A stretch of 64,000 bases of DNA from Massilia putida (GTDB taxonomy: Bacteria; Pseudomonadota; Gammaproteobacteria; Burkholderiales; Burkholderiaceae_D), in assembly GCF_001941825.1 (NCBI RefSeq), contig NZ_CP019038.1:496001-560000 (forward strand), in the 5' to 3' direction. The notes below the pieces were generated by a model that did not search any database, was not told the origin of the DNA, and saw nothing but the letters and a program-made list of their open reading frames with translations. A program made the position numbers and the translations under genes. Shown piece after piece: positions 56,660 through 64,000 of this stretch (position 1 is its first letter; the number at the start of each line of letters is the position of its first letter).

Positions 56660-57618
56660 TACGGGGCTGCCTGATCGGTCCACGTCGGGCCGGGCGTGGA
56701 TGGCGTGTCGCCGTTCCAATCCAGCCGGTCGATGCACATGCGCCGCGCCGTCTGCGCCAGATCCCAAGCGTGGTACACGATCCACGTCGTGCTGCCGTCG
56801 GGCGACACGGTGAACGAGTTATGGCCCGGCCCCAGCAGGGTGCCGCCCTTCGGCGTGCGCATCAGCAGGGCTTCGTGGCCGCCCTCGGGCCGCGCGTACG
56901 GTCCCAGCGGATGGTCCGCGACGACCCAGCTGACGCCGTAATTGTCGCGCTCCCACGCGCCGCCGCTGTAGAAGCAGTAGCAGCGGCCGTCGTGCTGCAG
57001 CACGGCCGCGCCCTCCACCGTGTGCCAGTCGTACACGGCCCCGTACATGTTGCGGCCCTTGCGGAACACATGCCAGTCCTCGTGCGGGCGCACGACGACG
57101 CGCGGCTCGCCCGCGAGGGTCGTCATGTCGACGAGGCGGTCGACGACGATGCCCGTGCCGACGCGGTAATCGCCTTCCGTTTCGAGAAAGTCGACGCAAT
57201 AGAACAGATACCACTGGCCGTCGTCCGCACGGAACGGGTGGGCGTCGATGGCGAATGGCCGGTCGGGCACGAGCAGCTTGCCGCTGTCGGCGAACGGCCC
57301 GGCCGGGTGGTTTGCCACGGCCACGCGCAGCTTCTGGTCCGTGCCCTCCGCGGCCGAGCCGGCCGAGTAATACATGTAGACCCGTCCGTCGTGGCTCGCC
57401 ACTTCCGGGGCCCAGTAATGGGATTCGCCGATCGGCAGCAGCGCGTGGCCCAGCGGTTCCCAATCGACGAGATCCGCCGAGCGCAGCACCGGCACCTGCA
57501 GCCCGTCCGGCGCGCCCGGCCCCGTGCCATACGCGTAGTAGATGCCGTCGTGACGGAGCACGAACGGGTCCGCGAACACGTCGGGATACACCGGGTTGCG
57601 GTACGTCTTCATCGTCAT
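56659..57618 (-). CDS. GH43-family glycosidase
   Basis: This is a 319-residue five-bladed propeller enzyme of glycoside hydrolase family 43 (beta-xylosidase/alpha-arabinofuranosidase type). The start NPVYPDVFADPFVLRHDGIYYAY has the catalytic-base Asp; ESHYWAPEVASHDGRVYMYYS and DAHPFRADDGQWYLFY have the modulator/other acidic residue; and an acid Glu is likely in HTVEGAAVLQ. No signal peptide is seen, so it is probably cytoplasmic. The ATG at 57618 overlaps the receptor stop (ATGA). Confidence 0.88.
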   Translation of the reverse strand: MTMKTYRNPVYPDVFADPFVLRHDGIYYAYGTGPGAPDGLQVPVLRSADLVDWEPLGHALLPIGESHYWAPEVASHDGRVYMYYSAGSAAEGTDQKLRVAVANHPAGPFADSGKLLVPDRPFAIDAHPFRADDGQWYLFYCVDFLETEGDYRVGTGIVVDRLVDMTTLAGEPRVVVRPHEDWHVFRKGRNMYGAVYDWHTVEGAAVLQHDGRCYCFYSGGAWERDNYGVSWVVADHPLGPYARPEGGHEALLMRTPKGGTLLGPGHNSFTVSPDGSTTWIVYHAWDLAQTARRMCIDRLDWNGDTPSTPGPTWTDQAAP

Positions 57619-60350
57619 AACGAGAACCGCAGGCCGAGACCGTACGTGGTCGGGTTGTAGCGGATGTCGCGCGGGATCATCGGCGACTGCAGGTAGCTCT
57701 CGTACTTCTCGTGCGTCAGGTTGATCGCGTCTAACTGCAGCGACACGTTCTTGCTGAAGGCGTACGACACGCTCAGGTCGACATACGTGCTGGCCTTGAC
57801 GATGCGGTCCATATTGAAGCGCGGCTCGGCGATCTGCTCGACGTAGTCGCCGCGGTGCGTGGCCGTCAAGCGTCCCGTGATGCCGTTCCCCTCGTACAGC
57901 AGCGCGAAGTTGTAGTTCTTCTTCGCGACGTTCGTCAGCGCCGTCGTGCGGTATGCGGTGCTCGTGGGCGAAACGAGCGTCTGGTTGTCGCCGTCGATCC
58001 AGGTGTAGTTGAACTGGGCGCCGAGATTGCTCCACGGGCCGGGCAGGAAGTCGAAGAATTTCTGGACGCCGAATTCGGCGCCGCGCAAGGTGCCCGTGCC
58101 GGAATTTTGCGGACGCGTCACGCGATAATTCTGTCCGCCGATGACTTCGTTCGATTCCATGTTCTGCAGATAGCCATTGATATCGCGGTGGAACAGCGCG
58201 ATCTGCGCGTAGCCGTTTTTCGGGAAGTAGTATTCGAGCGTGGCGTCCGTGTTGATGGAGCGCGTGGGCCGCAGGTTCGGGTTGCCGGCCGAGCCGGTGC
58301 CCGGCGCGTTGACGGTCGGCGGAATCAAGGACAGGGCCGGGTTCAGCGACACGAAGTCGGGCCGCGTGATCGTCTTGCCGACGGAAAGGTGCGATTGCAG
58401 GTTCTCGCGCCAGCCGGCGACGGCAGCAAAGCTCGGCAGGAAGTTGTTCTCCGTCGAGCTGACCGCGATCGGTGTCACCACGTCGCCGATGCGGCTGTTG
58501 CCGTTCAGGTTGCGGGCCACGCGGACATAGCGCCCGCCGACCGTGCCGGACAGGTCCACGTCGCCCGCCTTCGTCTTCCAGCGCGCGGCCAGGTAGACGG
58601 TATTCGTGCTTTCGCGCTGTTCGAAGGTGCGGGTCGGATCGATCGCCACGCGGCCCGGCGCGGCGCCGTAGAACGCGCGCACGGCGTCGGCCTGGTCGAT
58701 CAGGAAGTCGCGCGACGGCGTGAGCCACGGGCCGCCCAGGCGGTCCAGGCCCGGCACCATCGCTTCGAAACCGGGGCCGAACGCGTCGACGGGATTGGCG
58801 CGCACCGCGCCCGAGATATCGCTGTGGCCTTCCGCGCCGTGGAAGCTGGCCAGGTGGTTCGACAGGCGCAGGCCGGCGTCGATGCCCGAGAAGAAACCGT
58901 CGCCCAGCCGGTACGACGCGTCGCCGCGCCACTGCACCTGCTCGCCCTTCGAAATGCCCCAGTTCTGCACCATCCCGCGCAGCACGAACGCGCGCGGGTC
59001 GCGCAAGGCGTTGGGGCTCGCGGGCGTGCTCACGCTCGCATAGCCGCCGTGGCCGTCGGCGCCATAGGTGTAGACGCCGACGCTGGCGCCCGGGATTTGC
59101 TGGTCGACGATCACCGTGTCGTTCACGAAGGTCGACTTCGTCCAGCCGAAGTTTGAGCTGGCCTTCCACGGACCCTCGCGATAATTCAGGCCCAGGTTCA
59201 GGAAGTGCGTCGTCGTGTGTTCCTTCACGCCCCACGTCGACGTGGCCGTGTACGGGTCCCAGTCGTACGGCCCGCCGAACTGCTTGGCTTGCGCGTACGC
59301 CGACTGGATCGGGCACACCACGCCTTCCGGCGTGTTGCAGTAAGCGCCTTGCGGCGCCATCTGCACGTTGTACAGCGTCGGCGTCCACGTCGTGATGGCG
59401 AGGATGTAGTCGACCGCGCTGCGCGCGCGGTAGCCCGTGCCGAGGTATTGCACGTTCGCTTCCAGGGTTGGATTCACCTTCCATTGCAGGGCGCCGTGGA
59501 TGCTGCCCCGGTCGCGGTCGCCCGCGTTGTAGATGCCGCCGACGTTCGGCAGTTCGCCCAGGCGGGCGCCCGGCGTGAGCGGCGCGAGAGGGCCGTCGTT
59601 CAAGCGGGTGCCGACGCCGTTCGCATCGACGGAGTGGACACGGTCGGGCCGGTCCACCCACTGCACCGGATAGCCCCAGTGCTCGCGGTTGAACGCGACG
59701 TCGAACAGGGCACCGATCTCGCCATAGCTCGTGTTCCAGCGGTTGCTGACCGAGAAGCCGCCGCCCGGATTGTTCTTCGTGCCCGTCGCACTGGACCCCG
59801 TCACCTTCTGGCGGCGGTCTTCCACATAACCCGTCAGGCTCAAGCCCTTCAGGTCGAACGGCTGGCGCAGCCGGACGTCGATGCCGCCCGCGATGCCGCC
59901 TTCCAGCTGGTTCGGCGTCGCCGTCTTGTACACGTCCAGGCCGCCGATCGATTGCACCGGCAGGTCCTGGTACTGCAGCCGGCGGCCGTTCCCCGTGAAG
60001 TACTCCATGCCGTTCAACGTCGTCGTGACGTCCGGGAGGCCGCGGATGATGACCTGGCTCGTCTCGCCGCGGTCGCGACCGACCTGCACGCCCGCGATGC
60101 GCTGCAGGGCGTCGCCAGCGGCGCGGTCCGGGAATTTGCCGATGTCTTCCGCGTTGATCGAGTCGACGACCTGCACGGAATCGCGCTTGATCGCCTCGGC
60201 GCTGCGGATGCTGCTGCGCAGGCCGGTGACGGTGACCTGCTGGACCTGGGTCGCCGGCGTTGCCTGATCGTCATTGGTCTGCGCTTGGACGGCGTGTGCG
60301 CACAGCGCAAGGATGCCCGCGCACACGGGCCGGAGCTGGAACGTGGTCAT
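57615..60350 (-). CDS. TonB-dependent outer membrane receptor
   Basis: This is a 911-residue receptor. A signal peptide (ending near VQAQ) is followed by the plug domain (about 30-170, SVQVVDSINAEDIGKFPDRAAGDALQRIAGVQ), characteristic of the carbohydrate-type group of these receptors in proteobacteria. The beta-barrel ends with LGLRFSL. The substrate is likely an oligosaccharide, given the translationally coupled GH43 enzyme and the LacI regulator. AGGAGA lies before the ATG at 60350; the frame is open further upstream without support. Confidence 0.92.
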   Translation of the reverse strand: MTTFQLRPVCAGILALCAHAVQAQTNDDQATPATQVQQVTVTGLRSSIRSAEAIKRDSVQVVDSINAEDIGKFPDRAAGDALQRIAGVQVGRDRGETSQVIIRGLPDVTTTLNGMEYFTGNGRRLQYQDLPVQSIGGLDVYKTATPNQLEGGIAGGIDVRLRQPFDLKGLSLTGYVEDRRQKVTGSSATGTKNNPGGGFSVSNRWNTSYGEIGALFDVAFNREHWGYPVQWVDRPDRVHSVDANGVGTRLNDGPLAPLTPGARLGELPNVGGIYNAGDRDRGSIHGALQWKVNPTLEANVQYLGTGYRARSAVDYILAITTWTPTLYNVQMAPQGAYCNTPEGVVCPIQSAYAQAKQFGGPYDWDPYTATSTWGVKEHTTTHFLNLGLNYREGPWKASSNFGWTKSTFVNDTVIVDQQIPGASVGVYTYGADGHGGYASVSTPASPNALRDPRAFVLRGMVQNWGISKGEQVQWRGDASYRLGDGFFSGIDAGLRLSNHLASFHGAEGHSDISGAVRANPVDAFGPGFEAMVPGLDRLGGPWLTPSRDFLIDQADAVRAFYGAAPGRVAIDPTRTFEQRESTNTVYLAARWKTKAGDVDLSGTVGGRYVRVARNLNGNSRIGDVVTPIAVSSTENNFLPSFAAVAGWRENLQSHLSVGKTITRPDFVSLNPALSLIPPTVNAPGTGSAGNPNLRPTRSINTDATLEYYFPKNGYAQIALFHRDINGYLQNMESNEVIGGQNYRVTRPQNSGTGTLRGAEFGVQKFFDFLPGPWSNLGAQFNYTWIDGDNQTLVSPTSTAYRTTALTNVAKKNYNFALLYEGNGITGRLTATHRGDYVEQIAEPRFNMDRIVKASTYVDLSVSYAFSKNVSLQLDAINLTHEKYESYLQSPMIPRDIRYNPTTYGLGLRFSL

Positions 60351-60363
60351 GCGTATCTCCTCA

Positions 60364-60376
60364 TTATTAGTAATAA
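60364..60376. promoter_or_regulatory. TTATTAgTAATAA palindrome before the TonB receptor
   Basis: A perfect 6-1-6 palindrome lies 13 bases upstream of the receptor start, in the 94-base gap after the lacI gene. A/T-rich relatives (TAATTATTA) occur upstream of lacI around 61535. It is a candidate operator for the LacI protein, but may be a chance palindrome in an A/T-rich leader. Confidence 0.35.
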
Positions 60377-60444
60377 GTTTTATCAGGAAGCTAACGCAAA
60401 AAACGGCGGACCGACGCACGCTTGAACCCGCTTTTCGGGGCGTT

Positions 60445-61488
60445 TCAGATCCGTGGCGGAGCGACGGAATCCCGCGCCACCAGAGGGCATTCCATCTTGA
60501 TGACGGGTCTGGAGGTGAGATTCGTGCGCACTTGCGCGATGAGAGAATCGGCCGCCCAGCGGCCCATTTCGTAGTTTGGTAACAACACTGTGGTCAGCGG
60601 CGGGCGCGTGTAGCGTGCGATATCCTGGTCGTCATAGCCGACGATGGACAGGTCGCGCGGCACCGTCAGGTTGCGTTCCCGGGCGGCATCCAGCGCGCCG
60701 ATCGCCATCAGGTCGTTGGCGCAGAACAACGCGGTGGGGCGCTGCGGCAAGTCGAGCAGGCCCAGCGCGTGTTCGTAGCCGGCCGCCACCTGCCAGTCGC
60801 CGGCGCGGACGAGGACGGGGTCGAACGGGATGTCCGCCGTCGACAGCGCCTGCCGGTACCCCTTCAGGCGCTCGGCCGCCGCCTCGATCCAGTGCTCGCC
60901 GTTGATGAAGCCGATGCGGCTGTGGCCGTTTTCGATCAGGTGCATCGTCGCCGTGTAGCCGCCCAGCAGCTCGCTGGGCACGACGGACGCGCGGGCGCGG
61001 TCGCGCGTGTGGCAGTTCAGCAGGACGACGGGCGTGCCGGACAGCGCCGCCGGCACCGTCACGGCGCGCGTGAAAATCGTGGAATAGATCACGCCCAGCA
61101 GCCCGGGATGGCCGAGCATGCGGGCGAACACGGCCGCTTCCAGCTCGGGATCGCCGCGCGTGGCGAACACGGCGACGAGGCAGTCATGCTCCCAGGCGGC
61201 GTCCTTGGCGCCGTCGATGGTCTGCATGGCGTGCGGACTCGTCGTCAATTCGTCCGTCAGGTAGACGATCAGGTTGCGCGTTTGCGCCACGCTTGCTCCC
61301 TGGTGCGCGTGGCGCTCGACCGGGTAGCCGAGCTCGCGCGCGATCCGCAGCACGGTGTCCCGCGTGACCTTCGACACCTTCGCGCCGCTCATGTGATTGA
61401 TGACCAGCGAGACCGTCGACTGCGACACGCCGGCCAGCTTGGCGATGTCGGTCATCGTGGGACGGCGGGTGCGGGGCGGCCGGGTCAT
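60445..61488 (-). CDS. LacI-family transcriptional regulator
   Basis: This is a 347-residue LacI/GalR-type repressor. The helix-turn-helix (about 12-32) reads MTDIAKLAGVSQSTVSLVINH. The periplasmic-binding-type effector domain (about 70-340) shows the usual pattern FCANDLMAIGALDAARE and the DLSIVGYDDQDIARYTRPPLTTV ending. It lies directly upstream of the receptor/GH43 pair and surely controls it. The ATG at 61488 is preferred over the upstream TTG. Confidence 0.93.
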   Translation of the reverse strand: MTRPPRTRRPTMTDIAKLAGVSQSTVSLVINHMSGAKVSKVTRDTVLRIARELGYPVERHAHQGASVAQTRNLIVYLTDELTTSPHAMQTIDGAKDAAWEHDCLVAVFATRGDPELEAAVFARMLGHPGLLGVIYSTIFTRAVTVPAALSGTPVVLLNCHTRDRARASVVPSELLGGYTATMHLIENGHSRIGFINGEHWIEAAAERLKGYRQALSTADIPFDPVLVRAGDWQVAAGYEHALGLLDLPQRPTALFCANDLMAIGALDAARERNLTVPRDLSIVGYDDQDIARYTRPPLTTVLLPNYEMGRWAADSLIAQVRTNLTSRPVIKMECPLVARDSVAPPRI

Positions 61489-61567
61489 GGGCGATCTTGT
61501 TGGCAAATTTATATCGACAGCACAACATTATCACTAATTATTACCGGCCGCCAGCACGGCGCGGCCG

Positions 61568-62689
61568 CTAGTCCGTGACCTCGAAGGCGACGTCGAGCAC
61601 GTCGAGTTTGTACGGCCGATCGCCGCCGGCCCCGCCATGCCCGGCCGCGCCCTGTTCGAGCCGCGCCCGCACCTGCGCAAGGTAGTCGGCGCGCGCCTTG
61701 CGCAAGACGTAATCGCGGAAGTTGGCCTGCTCGAGTTCGCGCCAGGCCGCTTGCCGGGCGGTGTCCGAACGCGCCCGGGCCGCCTCGAACGAGGCATCGG
61801 TGATGACGGCGTCCGCCGCCGTCATCAATTCATAGCCATACGTGCGCATGTAGTCGCGCGCCAGCGTTTCGATCACGCGGATGTCGTCGAGGCTCAGCTG
61901 CTGCTTGAATTTATCCGCGTTGGCCGGGATCGGCGCGAAGCAGTTCGACGCCCACAGGGCCGACAACCTGGAAATCTTGCGCGCTTCCGGCGAATGCGCC
62001 ACGTCGAGCATCTCCGGCAGAAACTCGATGCCGATGAAACCGCACACGCTTTTCAAGGTCGCCTCCTGGTCGCCCAGGAAATCCTCATAGCGGATCGTCA
62101 GGACCCGGTCCGGATAACGCGCCAGCAGGCTCGCCGCCGCGTCGTGGGCCTGGACCCAGGTACGGGCGTTGAGCGTGCTGTCGAAGTCGTGGATGATCGC
62201 GCGGTTCATCGATGCCACCTGGCCGCGCGGATCGCGCACGACGTTCAGGAACAGCATGTCCGGGAACAGGCGCATCAATTCGTCGGCGTAGTGGACGCTG
62301 TCGAGCGACTTGTCCATGACGATCTTCGCGCCCGTCCGCTCGCCCGCGCGCAGCAGCAGTTCCCATACGATGCGGTGCACGCTGCGCGGCTCGTGCCGCA
62401 GCTGCTCGAAGATCTCGACCGGGTCGTACACCATGTCCGGCCATTTGACCATGCTGACCGCCTGCAGCCCGACCACGTCGACGACCAGCCTGAAATAGGC
62501 GCGGTCGTCCTCCAGGTCGCCGTACAGGGGCACCAGCGGCATGAAGTCGACGATGTGCAACGGATACGGCGAGTGAAATTCGGGATTGAAGTTCATCCGC
62601 AGCCGCAGCGCGTGGCTGCCGCAGCGGCGCAGCGGCATCATCAGCAGCGGGCGGGGCCGCTTATTCACGTTTGCCGTGTTCGAATCCAT
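61568..62689 (-). CDS. Sulfotransferase-family protein
   Basis: This is a 373-residue PAPS-dependent sulfotransferase-fold protein. The 5'-phosphosulfate loop is PLRRCGSHALRLRM and the 3'-phosphate motif is VVRDPRGQVASMNRA. The segment YEDFLGDQEATLKSVCGFIG is typical of the family. There is no signal peptide or membrane helix. The acceptor is unknown. GAGGAG precedes the ATG, inside the end of chrA, so it is the third gene of the DHH-chrA operon. Confidence 0.87.
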   Translation of the reverse strand: MDSNTANVNKRPRPLLMMPLRRCGSHALRLRMNFNPEFHSPYPLHIVDFMPLVPLYGDLEDDRAYFRLVVDVVGLQAVSMVKWPDMVYDPVEIFEQLRHEPRSVHRIVWELLLRAGERTGAKIVMDKSLDSVHYADELMRLFPDMLFLNVVRDPRGQVASMNRAIIHDFDSTLNARTWVQAHDAAASLLARYPDRVLTIRYEDFLGDQEATLKSVCGFIGIEFLPEMLDVAHSPEARKISRLSALWASNCFAPIPANADKFKQQLSLDDIRVIETLARDYMRTYGYELMTAADAVITDASFEAARARSDTARQAAWRELEQANFRDYVLRKARADYLAQVRARLEQGAAGHGGAGGDRPYKLDVLDVAFEVTD

Positions 62690-62698
62690 GCTATCTCC

Positions 62699-63859
62699 TC
62701 AGAGTAGAAAAAAACCGATCGCGCCGCACAGCGGCACGACCCAGAATGCTTCGATGCGCCAGCGCAGCATCAGCGCGAGCGCCAGCGCGAACAACACGGG
62801 CGACAGCCAGACCGGCGCCGCCATCCTCCCGATGGCGAATGCCGCCGCGATCACCATGCCGGCGCCGGCCGCGCGCACGCCGCGCAGCGCCGACCGGACC
62901 GCGCCCGACGCGCAGCAGCGCTGCAGCCCGTGTGCGCAACCGACCATCAGCACCGCCGTCGGCGTGAACACGCCCACGGTCGCCGCGACCGCGCCGGCCG
63001 GGCCGCCCACCTTCAGGCCGATGAACGCGGCAGCGATCAGCACCGGACCCGGCGTAAGCTGCGTCAGCGCGATCGCGTCGGCGAATTCGCGCGCCGTTAC
63101 CCAGCCATAGGTGTCGACCACGGCATGCTGCAGGACGGGAATGGAGACGTACCCGCCACCGAACATCAGCAGGCTCATGCCGCCGAAGGCCGCCAGCAAC
63201 TTGACCGGCACGGCGGCCTGCGCGGCGAACAAGGGCACGAGCACCACCGGCGTCGCGAGCAGGACGCCGGCCCCGCCGCGCGCGCCCGGGGTCGCGGGCG
63301 CACCGCCGGCTTCGCGGAACCAGAGGCGCCCGATCAGCGCCGAGGCTACGACCACGGCCAGCGTCGCCGACAGGCCGGGCCACGTCAGCAGCAGGATGAG
63401 CGCGCCCGCGGCCAGCAACGCCTCGCGCCAGCCGGCCACCGCGGCGCGGCACATGCGCCAGCCGGCGGCCAGGACGACGGCGGCGACGGCGGGCATGATC
63501 CCCATGAACAGCCGGTCCGCCTGCGGCAGCCGGCCCCAGCGAAAATACAAGGTCGCCAGCAACACCATGAACGCGAAGGCCGGCAGCACGGCGGCGCACA
63601 CGCTGACGCATGCGCCCGCCGCGCCGCGCAGGCGGTAGCCGACATACGCGACCGTGTTGATCGCCACCGGACCGGGCAGGACCGAAGCGAGCGTGACGCC
63701 GTCGAGCACGTCCTGGTCCGTCAGCAGGCCGCGTCGTGTCACGACGGCGTGCTGCAGCGCCGACACCATCGACATATAGCCGCCGAAGCTGGTGCAGCCC
63801 ACCCGCAGGAACAGCGCGCACAAGGACGCGAGCGACGGCGCACCCGCCTCAGCCCGCAT
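62699..63859 (-). CDS. chrA: ChrA-family chromate/anion transporter
   Basis: This is a 386-residue membrane protein of the chromate ion transporter family with two homologous halves. Each half has the signature: SFGGYMSMVSALQHAVV in the first and MFGGGYVSIPVLQHAVVD in the second, followed by LPGPVAINT and LTPGPVLIAAAFIG. It exports chromate or related anions such as sulfate. Its ATG overlaps the end of the DHH-type gene by 11 bases. Confidence 0.92.
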   Translation of the reverse strand: MRAEAGAPSLASLCALFLRVGCTSFGGYMSMVSALQHAVVTRRGLLTDQDVLDGVTLASVLPGPVAINTVAYVGYRLRGAAGACVSVCAAVLPAFAFMVLLATLYFRWGRLPQADRLFMGIMPAVAAVVLAAGWRMCRAAVAGWREALLAAGALILLLTWPGLSATLAVVVASALIGRLWFREAGGAPATPGARGGAGVLLATPVVLVPLFAAQAAVPVKLLAAFGGMSLLMFGGGYVSIPVLQHAVVDTYGWVTAREFADAIALTQLTPGPVLIAAAFIGLKVGGPAGAVAATVGVFTPTAVLMVGCAHGLQRCCASGAVRSALRGVRAAGAGMVIAAAFAIGRMAAPVWLSPVLFALALALMLRWRIEAFWVVPLCGAIGFFLL

Positions 63860-64000
63860 GCGCCCGCCGTCCGCAGCCGGCGAAATAATCGGCGAACGCG
63901 TGCACGAAACGGTCGACGTCGGCCGCGGGCAGCCGGTTGATGCCGGCGGCCGCGCGGCGCCCGCCGCCGGCGAAACGCTCGCACAGTACGTGCGCCGCGT
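63849..64000 (-). CDS. DHH-family phosphoesterase, C-terminal fragment (runs off window)
   Basis: The visible 50 residues contain ERFAGGGRRAAAGINRLP, which is like the GGG-x-R-x-A-A-G signature of the DHHA1 domain in DHH phosphoesterases. The rest lies to the right. It ends inside the start of chrA. Family call rests on this short motif only. Confidence 0.55.
   Translation of the reverse strand, partial: AAHVLCERFAGGGRRAAAGINRLPAADVDRFVHAFADYFAGCGRRAHAG

Overview
The window is a high-GC chromosomal stretch of a betaproteobacterium. Gene content and protein style (cytochrome bo3 oxidase, TorF-type porin, many PAS-rich hybrid kinases, TonB receptor plus glycosidases, LrgAB, Bkd complex) suggest Oxalobacteraceae, most like Massilia/Duganella/Telluria. 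That placement is inferred from family resemblance only. No tRNA, rRNA, CRISPR array, insertion sequence or prophage was recognised. Nearly all sequence is coding, with short gaps.

Layout. 1-2.5 kb: the start of cyoA (running off the left edge) is divergent from an MFS transporter. 2.7-8.5 kb: a GAF/PAS histidine kinase, a manganese catalase, and a two-gene signalling unit (receiver-headed LytS/NarX-type kinase plus NarL-type regulator). 8.6-18.9 kb: a complete chemosensory operon with no flagellar gene nearby. Its order is a soluble receptor with two signalling hairpins, a triple-CheW scaffold, CheB, a frameshifted HEAT-repeat gene, CheR, a CheY-like receiver, CheA, a small STAS-like protein, a second CheY, and a short soluble receptor-like protein. 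19-24 kb: hemerythrin, LrgAB, a conventional membrane chemoreceptor and a TorF-type porin.

24.2-27.7 kb: the central steps of tyrosine catabolism (4-hydroxyphenylpyruvate dioxygenase, LysR regulator, homogentisate dioxygenase). 27.9-33.5 kb: a CNNM/CorC membrane protein, a DUF1264 protein, a sulfur operon (two YeeE/YedE half-transporters plus an ETHE1-like persulfide dioxygenase), an amino-acid permease and a small cupin. 33.5-38.8 kb: a cysteine-synthase-like enzyme with an unknown zinc-ribbon protein, a decayed M16 peptidase remnant, a truncated haemoglobin behind an NsrR-like operator, a hybrid kinase and a cupin. 38.8-48.3 kb: a low-complexity membrane-anchored protein, a GH31 glycosidase, exonuclease III, a TetR/hydrolase divergent pair and a second large hybrid kinase.

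48.5-53.6 kb: the branched-chain 2-oxoacid dehydrogenase operon (E1 alpha, E1 beta, E2, E3). 53.7-56.6 kb: a small hydrophilic protein and a KefF/KefC-like potassium efflux pair. 56.6-64 kb, all on the minus strand: the C-terminus of a DHH-type phosphoesterase, a ChrA-type transporter and a sulfotransferase, then a LacI regulator, a TonB-dependent receptor and a GH43 enzyme that look like a small glycan-use locus.

The most distinctive system is the chemosensory operon, with its duplicated soluble receptor, triple CheW and accessory HEAT and STAS proteins. It follows a receiver-headed kinase/NarL pair that could be one of its outputs (inference). Other points of note are the NsrR-like palindrome before the globin, the TetR-type operator at 44.06 kb, several hairpin-forming intergenic elements, and the zinc-ribbon/PLP enzyme pair.
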